Shown: positions 1 to 9,727, numbered from the stretch's first letter. The stretch is 64,000 nt of DNA from Nocardia acididurans (GCF_016741815.1 NZ_JAERRJ010000014.1:62001-126000); one strand, 5' to 3'. Notes: generated by a model from the sequence alone, not told the origin. Made by a program: numbers and translations.

Positions 1-1082
1 TGCCGGCCGGGGAGCATCCGGAGATGCCGGTGAACGCCGAGATCGAGATCAATGCCGTGGTGGCGGGCGATCGGCTGCAGGCGAGTTTCACCTATCCCGA
101 AACCCTGCTGTCCCGGCAGGAAGTCGACGCGCTCGCGCAGTTGTGGGTCGAAGCCCTCATGGCCGCAGCCGAATTCGCCGACACCCCGGACGCCCAGGAG
201 GCCGCCGCGCAGGAGGCCGCATACACGGCCGCGCTGGAACAGGCTCGGCTCGAAGCCGAACTGGCTGCGGCACAACCGGATGCACCGCCCGGACTGGGCC
301 TGGACGTGGTGCTGCCGATCCGGCTCGACGGACAGGAACCGGCGCTGTTCTGCATCCATCCGTCCTCCGGCATCGCCTGGACCTACCTGGGCCTGGCCGA
401 ACAGCTCGCCCCCGGACGTCCCATCTACGGTCTCCAGGCCCCGGACCTGACCGGCGAACCGCACGCCCGCAGCATCGACGACTTCGCCGAACGCTACGTG
501 CGCGAAATCCGCAGGCTGCACCCGGAAGGCCCGTACCACCTGCTGGGCTGGTCCTTCGGCGGGCTCATCGCACACGCCATCGCGGCGAAACTGCGCGAGC
601 AGGGCGCGGAACTCGGCGTGCTGGCGCTCCTCGATCCGGACAGCATCGACCTCGACGGCGCGACCATCGACAAGCTCACCGCCGGTTCGTTCATCGCGAC
701 CTTCGGTCAGGTGTTCGGCATCTCCGACGTCCCGCCGGACGCCACCGCCGAGGACGCCGCCGCGCTCATTCGGGAACGCATGGGCGGGGTTTCGCTGGTC
801 GACGCCGACACCCTGGAACGGATGGCGGCGTCCTACAACGCCTCCGCGGACACCCGCACCGGCTACCAGCGTCCCGTATTGCACGGCGACGCACTGTATT
901 TCCACGCCACGGTCCAGGGCGCGGAAGACCCGGCGATCTTCGGCGCCGCCCCGTGGCGGGCCTGGATCACCGGCGACATCACCAATTACGACATCGAGGC
1001 CACGCACGAGGGGCTCACGGCGCCCACCGCACTCGCGGAGATAGCTCGCATCCTCGACACACATCTGGGAGGAACGCAGTGA
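1..1082 (+). CDS. Nonribosomal peptide synthetase, C-terminal part with thioesterase (partial)
   Basis: The reading frame is already open at the window edge, so this is the 3' end of a larger gene. The first ~50 residues (EINAVV..., FTYPETLLS) look like the end of a condensation or epimerisation domain. After an Ala/Glu-rich linker comes a type I thioesterase of the alpha/beta-hydrolase fold: nucleophile Ser in GWSFGG (about 547-564), Asp in LLDPDS, His in THEGL near the end. Such a domain releases the finished peptide by hydrolysis or cyclisation. Its stop overlaps the start of an ABC transporter ATPase gene, which implies that product release and export are coupled. The product cannot be named because the adenylation domains lie upstream of the window. 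Confidence 0.85.
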   Translation, partial: PAGEHPEMPVNAEIEINAVVAGDRLQASFTYPETLLSRQEVDALAQLWVEALMAAAEFADTPDAQEAAAQEAAYTAALEQARLEAELAAAQPDAPPGLGLDVVLPIRLDGQEPALFCIHPSSGIAWTYLGLAEQLAPGRPIYGLQAPDLTGEPHARSIDDFAERYVREIRRLHPEGPYHLLGWSFGGLIAHAIAAKLREQGAELGVLALLDPDSIDLDGATIDKLTAGSFIATFGQVFGISDVPPDATAEDAAALIRERMGGVSLVDADTLERMAASYNASADTRTGYQRPVLHGDALYFHATVQGAEDPAIFGAAPWRAWITGDITNYDIEATHEGLTAPTALAEIARILDTHLGGTQ

Positions 1083-2110
1083 CAACCGGCAGCAACCCCG
1101 CACGACCGGACGCGGACGGCGTGGTCGTCGAAGGCGTCGAGAAATCATTCGGAACCGTGAAAGCCTTGCGCGGCATCGATTTCAAGGCCGCGCCGGGCGA
1201 GGTCCTGGGCATCCTCGGGCCGAACGGCGCGGGGAAGACGACCACCGTCAACATCCTGTCCACCCTCATCTCCCCCGATGCCGGGCGGGCACAGGTGGCC
1301 GGGCACGACGTGGTCGCCGACCCGGCGGCGGTGCGGCGCAGCATCATGCTCACCGGACAGTTCGCCGCGCTCGACGACGCGCTCAGCGGCTACGAGAACC
1401 TGGTGATGTTCGGGCGGCTCATGGGGCTGCGCAAACGCGCCGCCAAGGCCCGCGCCGACGATCTCATCGGCGAATTCGATCTCACCGCGGCGGCGGGCCG
1501 CCGGGTGGGCACCTACTCCGGCGGTATGCGCCGCCGCATCGACATCGCCTGCGGGCTGGTGGTGCGGCCCGAGGTGGTGTTCCTCGACGAACCCACCACG
1601 GGCCTGGATCCCCGTAGCCGCCAAGGGGTCTGGGATCTGGTGGGCGGCTTCCGCAAGCACGGCATCACCACGCTGCTCACCACGCAGTATCTGGAAGAGG
1701 CCGACGCGCTGTGTGATCGCATCATCGTGATCGACCACGGCGTGGTCATCGCCGACGGCACCGCCGACGAACTCAAGGCCCGCACCGGCGGCAGCTACTG
1801 CGAGGTGGTGCCGCTGCGCACCGCCGACCTGCCCGCCATCGCGCTCGCGCTCGGCGATCTACTGCCCGCCGCGACACGCGATGTGCTGAACGCGGATTCG
1901 GATCGCATCGCCATCCCGGCGCCGGAGGGCGCGAAGACGCTCGCCGAGGCGCTACGCCGATTGGACGCCACCGGAATGGAATTGGTGGACATCGCCCTGC
2001 GCCGTCCCTCCCTGGACGACGTATTCCTTTCCCTCACCGGCCATATGACCGAGAAGCCGGAACCCAACGGCCACCAGGTGGAGGCCGCGGCGAGAAAGGA
2101 CCGGTCGTGA
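1079..2110 (+). CDS. ABC-2 type exporter ATP-binding protein (DrrA-like)
   Basis: A 343-aa cytoplasmic ATPase that would power export by the two permeases downstream. Walker A GPNGAGKTT lies at about residues 47-55, the signature YSGGMRRR near 145, and Walker B VVFLDEP near 167, followed by a DrrA-type C-terminal extension. The GTG start at 1079 overlaps the synthetase stop (GTGA), so translation is probably coupled. The family includes daunorubicin and glycopeptidolipid exporters. Linkage to a synthetase thioesterase suggests that the substrate is the peptide product; this is inference. Confidence 0.9.
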   Translation: MTTGSNPARPDADGVVVEGVEKSFGTVKALRGIDFKAAPGEVLGILGPNGAGKTTTVNILSTLISPDAGRAQVAGHDVVADPAAVRRSIMLTGQFAALDDALSGYENLVMFGRLMGLRKRAAKARADDLIGEFDLTAAAGRRVGTYSGGMRRRIDIACGLVVRPEVVFLDEPTTGLDPRSRQGVWDLVGGFRKHGITTLLTTQYLEEADALCDRIIVIDHGVVIADGTADELKARTGGSYCEVVPLRTADLPAIALALGDLLPAATRDVLNADSDRIAIPAPEGAKTLAEALRRLDATGMELVDIALRRPSLDDVFLSLTGHMTEKPEPNGHQVEAAARKDRS

Positions 2111-2958
2111 CCGCCACCGCCGCCCCGGCCGACGCCTGGCTCACCAGCACCCGCGCCACCCAGTCCACCCTGCAGCAGTGGTGGGTGCTCACCGTGCGGC
2201 TCATCGTGCCGTCGGTGACCACCGGTGAGATCCTCACCGCCGTCCTCGCCCCGGCCACCTTCACCATCAGCTTCTACATCCCGTTGAACCGCGTGATGTC
2301 GTTCTCCGGCACGGGATTCAGCAGTTACGCGCAGTTCATGGCGCCGATCGTGATCCTGCAGGCGGCGGCGTTCACCGCCATCTCCGCGGCCTTCCGCTCG
2401 GCCACCGACGAGGTGTCGGGCCTGGACCGCCGCTTCGACGCCATGCCCATGCATCCGCTGGTGCCGACGGCGGCGCGCATGGCCGCCAACGTGTTTCGCG
2501 CGTCGGTGGCCATGGTGTCGGCGCTGGTCTCGGTGCACGTCATCGGCTTCCGCTTCCACGGCAGCTGGTCGCACACCCTCGGCTTCATCGGCCTGGGCAT
2601 GCTCATCGCCCTCGCCTTCAACCTCGGCGCGGACGTGATCGGCACGGTCACCAAGAGCCCGGAGGCCACCACCCAGATGCTGGTGCTGCCGCCGCTCATC
2701 CTCGGCATGCTCTCCACCGGTCTGTCACCGGTGAAGCAGTTCCCGAGCTGGGTGCAGCCGTTCGTGCGCAATCAACCGGTCTCGCAGTTCGCGGACGGCC
2801 TGCGCGCGCTCGGCGGCGACAAGACCCTGTTCAACGGCAAACCCAGTCAGGTCTCCGAGGTGACCTGGGCGCTCATGACGCCACCGCTGCTGTGGGCCGC
2901 CGCCATCATCGTGGTGTCGCTGTTCTTCACCTACCGGCTGAATATGAAGAGGTCGTGA
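2107..2958 (+). CDS. ABC-2 type exporter permease (DrrB-like)
   Basis: A 283-aa integral membrane protein with about six hydrophobic segments, such as FMAPIVILQAAAFTAI, LGFIGLGMLIALAFNLGA and LLWAAAIIVVSLFFTY. The loop before the last segments carries the family-typical FPSWVQPFVRNQPVSQF stretch (compare the DrrB/DrrC pattern P-x-W-x-Q-P-x-x-x-x-x-P). The GTG start overlaps the ATPase stop by 4 nt. It forms the membrane pore with the next permease; unequal permease pairs are normal in this family. Confidence 0.87.
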   Translation: MTATAAPADAWLTSTRATQSTLQQWWVLTVRLIVPSVTTGEILTAVLAPATFTISFYIPLNRVMSFSGTGFSSYAQFMAPIVILQAAAFTAISAAFRSATDEVSGLDRRFDAMPMHPLVPTAARMAANVFRASVAMVSALVSVHVIGFRFHGSWSHTLGFIGLGMLIALAFNLGADVIGTVTKSPEATTQMLVLPPLILGMLSTGLSPVKQFPSWVQPFVRNQPVSQFADGLRALGGDKTLFNGKPSQVSEVTWALMTPPLLWAAAIIVVSLFFTYRLNMKRS

Positions 2959-2959
2959 C

Positions 2960-3784
2960 ATGACCGCCATCGACCAGCGCGTCGACGCCGCCGACACCAT
3001 CGTCACCGCCGAGGGCTCGCCGCTGGCCCTGGTGCGGCACACCTGGATTCAGACCATGCGGCTGCTGACCCGATGGGTGCGCGATCCGATCACGCTGCTG
3101 GAGACGCTGATCGTGCCGTGCCTGCTGCTGCTCATGCTCGACATCGTGGTGGGCGGGGCCATCGAACGATTCACCCAGCGCAACGCGCTCTACGGATCGG
3201 TGCCCATGGTGGCGCTCGTCGGCGCGCTCTCGGGAACCGTGGCCAGCGGCGTCATGCTCGGACGGGAACGCGATGCCGGACTGCTGGCGCGGTTCTGGGT
3301 GCTGCCCGTGCACCGCGGATCCGGGCTCGCCGCCCGGATTCTCGCCGAGGGCATCCGGATCTTCGGCGGCACGGTGGTGATCGTGCTGTTCGCGACGCTG
3401 CTCGGATTCCGGTTCCAGCAGGGCCCGCTGGCCGCGGCCGCGTTCCTGTTGATCCCGGTGCTGTTCGGGCTGGCCTTCGCCACCATGGTGACCGCCATCG
3501 CGGTGTTCTCCGCCAAATCCACGCTGGTGGAGGCCATCGCGATCCTCACCTCACTGCTCATGTTCTTCAGCACCGGATTCGTGCCGCTGGAGGCGTATCC
3601 GGACTGGATTCAGCCGGTGGTGCAGTGGCAGCCCATGTCGGTCGCGGTGGACACTATGCGGGCGCTGTCGGAGGAAGGCGCGCTGACCGGACCGCTGCTG
3701 CGCACCATCGCCTGGTCCGTCGGGCTGATCGTGCTGTTCGCGGTGCCCGCGGCATACGGCTACAAGCGGGCCAGCCGCCGCTGA
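2960..3784 (+). CDS. ABC-2 type exporter permease (DrrC-like)
   Basis: A 274-aa membrane protein, the second permease of the exporter. It begins 1 nt after the previous stop. About six membrane segments are visible, and the conserved YPDWIQPVVQWQPMSVAVD stretch marks the ABC-2 superfamily. With the ATPase and the other permease it would export the product of the synthetase upstream. The operon appears to end here: the next 110 bases contain no gene. Confidence 0.87.
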   Translation: MTAIDQRVDAADTIVTAEGSPLALVRHTWIQTMRLLTRWVRDPITLLETLIVPCLLLLMLDIVVGGAIERFTQRNALYGSVPMVALVGALSGTVASGVMLGRERDAGLLARFWVLPVHRGSGLAARILAEGIRIFGGTVVIVLFATLLGFRFQQGPLAAAAFLLIPVLFGLAFATMVTAIAVFSAKSTLVEAIAILTSLLMFFSTGFVPLEAYPDWIQPVVQWQPMSVAVDTMRALSEEGALTGPLLRTIAWSVGLIVLFAVPAAYGYKRASRR

Positions 3785-3895
3785 ACCTGATCTTTTACCC
3801 GCAACGGGCGCAGGCAATCTCCGGATCCAGCCCCCTTTCCGTAAATAGTCGTGTCCCGGCGCGTCGACCGGCCGCCGGATCACGACGAGCGCATT

Positions 3896-4408
3896 ATGCT
3901 GGCCGCCGTGCTCGAACCCCACACGCCCGTCGCGCCCCACCCGGACATCGCTCACCTCGCGCCACTGCTGGGCACCTGGCGTGGCCGCGGGCAAGGGGAG
4001 TATCCGACCATCGAATCCTTCGACTACCTGGAGGAAGTGCACTTCGGGCATGTCGGCCGCCCATTCCTCACCTATCGGCAGCGCACCCGCGCGGCCGACG
4101 GCAGCCGGCCCATGCATTCGGAGACCGGATACCTGCGGGCCATCGGCGGCGATCGGGTCGAGTTGATCCTCGCGCATCCCACCGGCATCACCGAGATCTG
4201 CGAGGGCAAGCTCGTCACCGAAAACAACGGGCTGCGAATCGAACTGGACTCGACCTCGATCGGGCGGTCCAGCACCGCCAAGTCGGTGACGGCGCTCGGG
4301 CGCACCTTCGAACTCGCGGGCGACACGCTCGGGTACACGCTGCGGATGGCGGCGGTCGAGCAACCGCTGCAGCATCATCTCGCGGCCACGCTGCACCGCG
4401 AGAACTGA
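3896..4408 (+). CDS. Nitrobindin-like heme-binding beta-barrel protein (Rv2717c family)
   Basis: A 170-aa protein very similar in remembered sequence to M. tuberculosis Rv2717c. The family motif GTWRGRGQGEYPT is near the N-terminus, followed by FLTYRQ, HSETGYLR and LAHPTGITEI. The C-terminal LQHHLAATLHREN carries the histidine expected to ligate heme iron. Known members bind ferric heme and act on nitric oxide or peroxynitrite. The ATG at 3896 is preferred over an upstream GTG at 3851 because homologues start shortly before this motif. Monocistronic. Confidence 0.87.
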   Translation: MLAAVLEPHTPVAPHPDIAHLAPLLGTWRGRGQGEYPTIESFDYLEEVHFGHVGRPFLTYRQRTRAADGSRPMHSETGYLRAIGGDRVELILAHPTGITEICEGKLVTENNGLRIELDSTSIGRSSTAKSVTALGRTFELAGDTLGYTLRMAAVEQPLQHHLAATLHREN

Positions 4409-4617
4409 CGCCCGATTCGCACCATTTTTCCCATTCGTGACCAGTACCACTCTGGTGTCGAAAGTGTGCTGAGTCACTCGAGGGGGTTGCCTCGGACATA
4501 AGAGCCGGATTAACGTTCCTTGCGTTGGCAAACATTCAGCCAACCCTAATGAGCACCGGCTATCCGAAACAGACCGTTCGGATGTCCTCAACTCATCCCC
4601 GAACAAGGGAGTGCGAC

Positions 4618-4806
4618 ATGAAGCGTTCGGCCCTTTTGATGATCACCACCGCGGGCATGATCCTCGCGGGCGCCGCCGTCACCGAAGCCCTCGGCGACCA
4701 CTCCACCAGCGTTCCCCCGGTCAAAACCCTGGCGCAGCAACGGTTCGTGGCCCAGGACATCCACGGCGAGATCACCCAGGCGGCCTGCCTGCGCAGCGCG
4801 CGCTGA
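4618..4806 (+). CDS. Small secreted protein, unknown function
   Basis: A 62-aa product with a basic N-terminus, an alanine-rich hydrophobic core and a likely signal-peptidase site near AVTEALG. The mature part is about 37 residues with one cysteine. An AGGGAG ribosome-binding site lies about 6 nt before the ATG. The upstream 200 bases are AT-richer than the surroundings and hold an inverted repeat, GTTGGC-9 nt-GCCAAC (4524-4544), which could be an operator. No family recognised. Confidence 0.6.
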   Translation: MKRSALLMITTAGMILAGAAVTEALGDHSTSVPPVKTLAQQRFVAQDIHGEITQAACLRSAR

Positions 4807-4854
4807 GCCCGGGGACCTCGTTCCACCGTTCGAATACCGGCACCCGCGCAGCGC

Positions 4855-6648
4855 TCAATAGCCTGCGGGCAGCGCCGTGAGCATATCCCTGGTCACCGCC
4901 ACCGCATTGTCGGAACTGCCGCCGCGCACCACCAGCGTCGCGAACGCCATATCCCCGCGGTAACCCACGAACCAGGCGTGCGAACCACCCTCCACCTCGG
5001 CCTCACCGGTCTTGCCGTAGACCTCGCCCTGATCGCGGATGCGTTCCGCGGTTCCGCCGAGCACCACCTTGCGCATCATCGCGCGCAACCCATCCACCAC
5101 CTGCGGGGACAGCGTCGTGCGCGCACCCGACACCTCGGTTGGGTGACCGGAGATGAGATACGGCACCGGGGTCGAGCCATTGGCCACCGTGGCCGCCATC
5201 AGCGCCGAGCCGAACGGGCTCACCAGCACCCGGCCCTGACCGATGCCGTCCTCGGCGCGCTGCACGAGCTCGTCGTCACGCGGGACCGAGCCCGAGACGG
5301 TCGGCAGACCCGCCACCGCGTAGTCCGGGCCGATACCCAGCGCGGCGGCCGCCGTACCCAGGTCCGTGCCGCCCAGCTCGGAGGCGATCTTGGCGAAGGC
5401 GGTGTTGCAGGAGCGCTCATAGGCCGTCGCCATGGGGACGTCACCGACGGTGAAGAGGTTGTAATTCGGAATGGTCCGCTCCCCCACCACGATCCGGCTC
5501 GGACAGGGCACGACCGTATCGGGCGTGGCGCGGCCGGCGGTCATGGCCGCGGCGGCCGTCACCGTCTTGAAGATCGAGCCCGGCGGATACATGCCCGCGG
5601 CCGCCACCGGGCCGTCGGCATCGGCCGCCTCGTTCTGGGCGATGGCCAGGACCGCGCCCGTGGACGGCTGGATGACCACCATCATGGCCTGCTCCTCGCG
5701 CAGGTCCACGGCGCGCTGGGCGGCATTCTGCACATAGCGGTCGATACTCAGCGAAAACGACGGGGCGGCTTGCGGATCGACCTCCATCAGCACATCGGTA
5801 TCCGCGCCATTGGAATTGACGGTGACCACACTCCACCCGGCGCGGCCGTCCACCTCGTCGATAACGGTCTTGCGGACCTGGGTCATGAGGTCGGGGGCGA
5901 AATGCCGGTCGGTGGGGACCATGTCCCACTGCTTGGTGAAGGTCACGCCGGGCAGGCCCAGCAGTTCGGAACCCACCTGCTCGTATTCGAACTCCGACAG
6001 GATGGCGACCTGATACACCCCGCCCTCGGCCTTGCGGGCTGCGGCGAGGATCGCCTCGGCGGTGAACTTCTCATCGAACCGCTGCAGCTGGGTGGCCAGC
6101 GCGGTCGCGACGGCGGCCGGATCCGAGGAGGCCGCACCGGATTTGAACAGCACCCGGTACACGGTGCCGGGCACCAGCACGTCGCTGCCGGAGCGTTCGT
6201 TCACGCGCGCCTTGGGGGCGGCGGTGGCGCGCAACTGCATCGTTTGCGTATTGCCCAGGCGCGGATGGATGTTCGCCGAGGTCCAGCGCACCGACCAGCG
6301 GCCGTCGCTGCGGCCCATCTGGAGCTGGCCGGTGTATTTCCAGACGCGTTCCTTGGGCAGCCGCCATTCGTAGGTGTAGTCGACGGTGGCGGTGTCGCCG
6401 GTGACGCGGGCGTCGCCGAGCTGCGCGGTGAGCTGTTCGGCCTGCAGGTTGTCCCAGGCGGAAGTCAGTGCGGCACCGGCCTTTTCGGGCTGGTTGGTGA
6501 GATCGGCGGCGGCCTGCACGTCATGGTCGGCGAAGGCGGACAGGAAGGCGTCGGCGGCCTGCGCCGGACCCTGCGGCCGCGACGCGCATCCGGCGGCGGC
6601 AATCGACACCGCGGCGGCGATCAGCATGGTGAGGACCCGAGTTGACAT
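4855..6648 (-). CDS. Penicillin-binding protein lipoprotein (Rv2864c-like transpeptidase)
   Basis: A 597-aa class B-type penicillin-binding lipoprotein. The signal peptide ends in a lipobox (SIAAAGC). Then come an NTF2-like MecA_N domain, a dimerisation region and a transpeptidase domain with all three catalytic motifs: SIFK (about residue 357), SCN (about 412) and KTG (about 543). It should cross-link peptidoglycan outside the membrane. The ATG at 6648 gives a compact signal peptide; an in-frame start 21 nt upstream adds seven unhelpful residues. Its position beside the GNAT and ispG genes matches the mycobacterial order. Confidence 0.92.
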   Translation of the reverse strand: MSTRVLTMLIAAAVSIAAAGCASRPQGPAQAADAFLSAFADHDVQAAADLTNQPEKAGAALTSAWDNLQAEQLTAQLGDARVTGDTATVDYTYEWRLPKERVWKYTGQLQMGRSDGRWSVRWTSANIHPRLGNTQTMQLRATAAPKARVNERSGSDVLVPGTVYRVLFKSGAASSDPAAVATALATQLQRFDEKFTAEAILAAARKAEGGVYQVAILSEFEYEQVGSELLGLPGVTFTKQWDMVPTDRHFAPDLMTQVRKTVIDEVDGRAGWSVVTVNSNGADTDVLMEVDPQAAPSFSLSIDRYVQNAAQRAVDLREEQAMMVVIQPSTGAVLAIAQNEAADADGPVAAAGMYPPGSIFKTVTAAAAMTAGRATPDTVVPCPSRIVVGERTIPNYNLFTVGDVPMATAYERSCNTAFAKIASELGGTDLGTAAAALGIGPDYAVAGLPTVSGSVPRDDELVQRAEDGIGQGRVLVSPFGSALMAATVANGSTPVPYLISGHPTEVSGARTTLSPQVVDGLRAMMRKVVLGGTAERIRDQGEVYGKTGEAEVEGGSHAWFVGYRGDMAFATLVVRGGSSDNAVAVTRDMLTALPAGY

Positions 6649-6745
6649 CGGCACAGATGCTAGAGCCAACTATCAGCAAATCGGCGCGACACACTGTAGG
6701 AGAACGGATTTCGCGCCTAACTCACAAATCGGGCAGGCGCCGGAA

Positions 6746-7618
6746 TCAGTCCAGCAGCACTGTTGCGAATGTCGCGACCTGCCGGAAGCCGACGCTGGCG
6801 TAGGCGCGCCGGGCCACCTCGTTGTAGCAGTTCACGTACAGGCTGGCGGTGCGGCCGGAGGCGACCACGACATTCGCGACCGCGGCGGTGCCGGAGGTGC
6901 CGAAACCCTTTCCGCGGTAGTCCGGATGCACCCAGACGCCCTGGATCTGACCGGTGCGACGGGACAGCGCGCCCACCTCGGCCTTGAAGACCACCTCGCC
7001 GTCCTCGAATCTGGCCCAGGCGCGGCCGGATTCGATGAGGGTCTGCACGCGGCGGCGGTAGCCGCGGCCACCGTCGCCCGCGCGCGGGTCGATGCCGATC
7101 TCCTCGGTGAACATGGCGACCGCGGCGACCAGATAGCGTTCCAGCTCCTCCGGGCGCACGCGGCGGACCTTCTGATCAGGGGTGATGGCGGCGGGATGCT
7201 CGAGCGCCAGCAGCGGCTGGTCGTCGCGCAGTTCGCGGGCGGGACCCCACTGCTCGGCGAGCAGCTCCCACAGCGGCAGCGCGAGTTCGCGGCGGCCCAC
7301 CACCGAGGAGCAGATGCGCGGGCCGCGGATCGCGCGCTCGGCGAAGGCGCGCATATCCTCGCGCGTGCCGCGCAGCGGAACGAGATTCGCGCCGGAGAAG
7401 CACAGGGATTCGCCCGGACCGCCGCGACTCCACAGTTCGCCGTACGCGCCTCGGGTATCCAGACCGAACTCTTGCAAACGCGCGGCAACCATACAGGTCG
7501 CCACCGGATCAGCGTCGAGAACGCGCAAAACCTGGGTCAGATCGCGGTTCGCCAGCTGACGCGCACCGGACGACGCCTTGGCCCGCCGAGTCGGTTCCAG
7601 CACACTCCGCACGTTCAC
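6746..7618 (-). CDS. GNAT acetyltransferase with DUF4081 domain (Rv2867c-like)
   Basis: A 290-aa protein with an N-terminal DUF4081 domain and a C-terminal GNAT fold. The acetyl-CoA loop reads GVWVHPDYRGKGFGTSG, and NCYNEVARRAYASVGF is the typical last beta-alpha unit. The substrate is unknown. It lies between ispG and the PBP gene on the same strand, with 84-nt and 97-nt gaps, as in mycobacteria. Confidence 0.87.
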   Translation of the reverse strand: MNVRSVLEPTRRAKASSGARQLANRDLTQVLRVLDADPVATCMVAARLQEFGLDTRGAYGELWSRGGPGESLCFSGANLVPLRGTREDMRAFAERAIRGPRICSSVVGRRELALPLWELLAEQWGPARELRDDQPLLALEHPAAITPDQKVRRVRPEELERYLVAAVAMFTEEIGIDPRAGDGGRGYRRRVQTLIESGRAWARFEDGEVVFKAEVGALSRRTGQIQGVWVHPDYRGKGFGTSGTAAVANVVVASGRTASLYVNCYNEVARRAYASVGFRQVATFATVLLD

Positions 7619-7702
7619 AGCCTGCCAGAACTTCCGGCAACGTGCCGCAGTATTGACCGCGCGCGCCCGCCCACCTGGGCTTTCACGCGCGCGGTCGAAG
7701 GC

Positions 7703-8860
7703 TCAGCCAGCGGTGACAACCGGCGCGCCGGTGCCCGCGTCCTCGCCCATCTCCTCGGCCAGACGCATGGCCTCCTCGATCAAGGTCTCCACGATGAGAT
7801 GCTCGGGGACCGTCTTGATGACCTCGCCCTTGACGAAGATCTGCCCCTTGCCGTTGCCGGAGGCCACGCCCAGATCGGCCTCGCGGGCCTCGCCGGGACC
7901 GTTGACGACGCAACCCATGACGGCCACGCGCAGCGGCACCTCCATACCCTCGAGACCGGCGGTGACCTCGTTGGCCAGGGTGTAGACATCGACCTGCGCA
8001 CGACCGCAGGACGGGCAGGACACGATCTCGAGCTTGCGGGGGCGCAGGTTCAGCGACTGCAGGATCTGCCCGCCGACCTTCACCTCCTCGGCCGGAGGCG
8101 CGGACAGCGAGACGCGGATGGTGTCGCCGATGCCCTGGGACAGCAGCGCGCCGAACGCGGTGGCCGACTTGATGGTGCCCTGGAAGGCGGGACCGGCCTC
8201 GGTGACGCCCAGGTGCAGCGGGTAGTCGCACTGCGCGGCGAGCTGACGGTACGCCTCCACCATGATCACCGGGTCGTTGTGCTTGACCGAGATCTTGATG
8301 TCGCCGAAGCCGTGCTCCTCGAACAGGCTCGCCTCCCACAGGGCCGACTCCACCAGGGCCTCGGGGGTGGCCTTGCCGTACTTCTGCATCATGCGCTTGT
8401 CGAGCGAGCCCGCGTTGACGCCGATGCGGATCGGGATGCCCGCGGCGCCGGCCGCCTTGGCGACCTCCTTGACGCGGCCGTCGAATTCCTTGATGTTGCC
8501 CGGGTTCACGCGCACCGCGGCGCATCCGGCGTCGATGGCGGCGAAGATGTAGCGGGGCTGGAAGTGGATGTCGGCGATCACGGGGATGCCGGACTTCTTG
8601 GCGATGATCGGCAGCGCGTCCGCGTCCTCCTGGCGCGGGCAGGCCACTCGCACGATGTCACAGCCGGACGCGGTGAGTTCCGCGATCTGCTGCAGCGTCG
8701 CATTAACATCGTGGGTCTTGGTCGTGGTCATGGACTGCACGGACACCGGGTAATCGCTGCCCACCCCGACATTGCCCACCATCAACTGGCGCGTCTTGCG
8801 CCGCGGCGCGAGGACGGCCGCCGGCGCGGACGGCATCCCCAATGCGATGGCACTGCTCAC
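7703..8860 (-). CDS. ispG: 4-hydroxy-3-methylbut-2-en-1-yl diphosphate synthase (flavodoxin)
   Basis: A 385-aa protein for the penultimate step of the MEP isoprenoid pathway, converting ME-cPP to HMBPP with a 4Fe-4S cluster. The N-terminal TIM barrel begins VGNVGVGSDYPVSVQSMTT. Cluster ligands are seen in SCPSCGRA (about residue 280) and in GCVVNGPGEA (about 316), where the following Glu completes the set. Length is normal for the short bacterial form. dxr, an earlier pathway step, lies 2.1 kb upstream on the same strand. Confidence 0.96.
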   Translation of the reverse strand: MSSAIALGMPSAPAAVLAPRRKTRQLMVGNVGVGSDYPVSVQSMTTTKTHDVNATLQQIAELTASGCDIVRVACPRQEDADALPIIAKKSGIPVIADIHFQPRYIFAAIDAGCAAVRVNPGNIKEFDGRVKEVAKAAGAAGIPIRIGVNAGSLDKRMMQKYGKATPEALVESALWEASLFEEHGFGDIKISVKHNDPVIMVEAYRQLAAQCDYPLHLGVTEAGPAFQGTIKSATAFGALLSQGIGDTIRVSLSAPPAEEVKVGGQILQSLNLRPRKLEIVSCPSCGRAQVDVYTLANEVTAGLEGMEVPLRVAVMGCVVNGPGEAREADLGVASGNGKGQIFVKGEVIKTVPEHLIVETLIEEAMRLAEEMGEDAGTGAPVVTAG

Positions 8861-9043
8861 GATCGGTTGCCTACTTTCGTCATGTCCTCACCCTTCCGGT
8901 CCCGAGTCTAGTGACGCCCGGATACCGGTCGCCCTGTGACGGCGGCGACAACGGTACCGGTCCTGATCACCGCACCCGGAATCGGCAGGGGCCTTGCACT
9001 AGGTATTCGTCGCAAACGGCACAAAGGTGTACAAACGCGAATT

Positions 9044-9727
9044 GTGAAGGTAGCAAACATCGATCCGTGGCCCCGCACACCCGAGGAGGCCACGGCACTG
9101 CAGGATCGCCTGCGCACCCGCGTGATCGCCGAAAACCCGCGCCCGCCCCGGTTCCGTACCGTTGCGGGCCTTGACTCCGCCTACGACGACCACGGCAATG
9201 TGGTCGCCGCCATCGTAGTCCTGGACGCGGCAACCCTGGAGCCGATCGACACCGTCACCGCGCGCGGCACCACCGACTTCCCCTACGTCCCCGGCCTGCT
9301 CGCCTTCCGGGAACTTCCGACAACCCTGCGCGCCCTCGAAAAGCTCACCGTCACACCGGATCTCCTCATCTGCGACAGCCAGGGCCTGGCCCACCCCCGC
9401 CGCTTCGGCTTCGCCTGCCACCTCGGCCTGCTCACCGGCCTCCCCACCATCGGCGTAGCCAAGAACGTCTGGGGCGACTACGCCGACCCCGGCGGCGAAC
9501 GCGGCGCATACTCGACGATCACCATCGACCACGAACCCGTGGGCCGCGCCCTGCGCACCCGAACCGACGTCAAACCCGTCTTCGTCTCGGTGGGCCACAA
9601 CATCGACCTGGACACCGCCTGCACCCAGGTTCTGGCCGCCACCACCCACTACCGCCTCCCGGAAACCACCCGGCAAGCCGACCACCTGTGCAGGCGATTG
9701 CAACGCGAGATCGCCGCCGAAGCGTGA
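9044..9727 (+). CDS. nfi: Endonuclease V (deoxyinosine 3'-endonuclease)
   Basis: A 227-aa DNA repair nuclease that cuts 3' to deoxyinosine. Catalytic motifs are intact: GLDSAYD, YVPGLLAFRELP, CDSQGLAHPRRFG and GVAKN. The GTG at 9044 gives the normal family length; the frame is open 36 codons further upstream but those residues have no family features. It is transcribed against its neighbours and separates rip1 from ispG, which are adjacent in M. tuberculosis, so it looks inserted into that cluster. Confidence 0.92.
   Translation: MKVANIDPWPRTPEEATALQDRLRTRVIAENPRPPRFRTVAGLDSAYDDHGNVVAAIVVLDAATLEPIDTVTARGTTDFPYVPGLLAFRELPTTLRALEKLTVTPDLLICDSQGLAHPRRFGFACHLGLLTGLPTIGVAKNVWGDYADPGGERGAYSTITIDHEPVGRALRTRTDVKPVFVSVGHNIDLDTACTQVLAATTHYRLPETTRQADHLCRRLQREIAAEA

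Noticed and set aside
6386..8911. Very long open frame on the plus strand opposite the PBP, GNAT and ispG genes
   Set aside because: Its translation is His/Arg/Asp/Gly-rich with no family motif, and it mirrors three well-supported minus-strand genes; typical antisense artefact of high-GC codon use.
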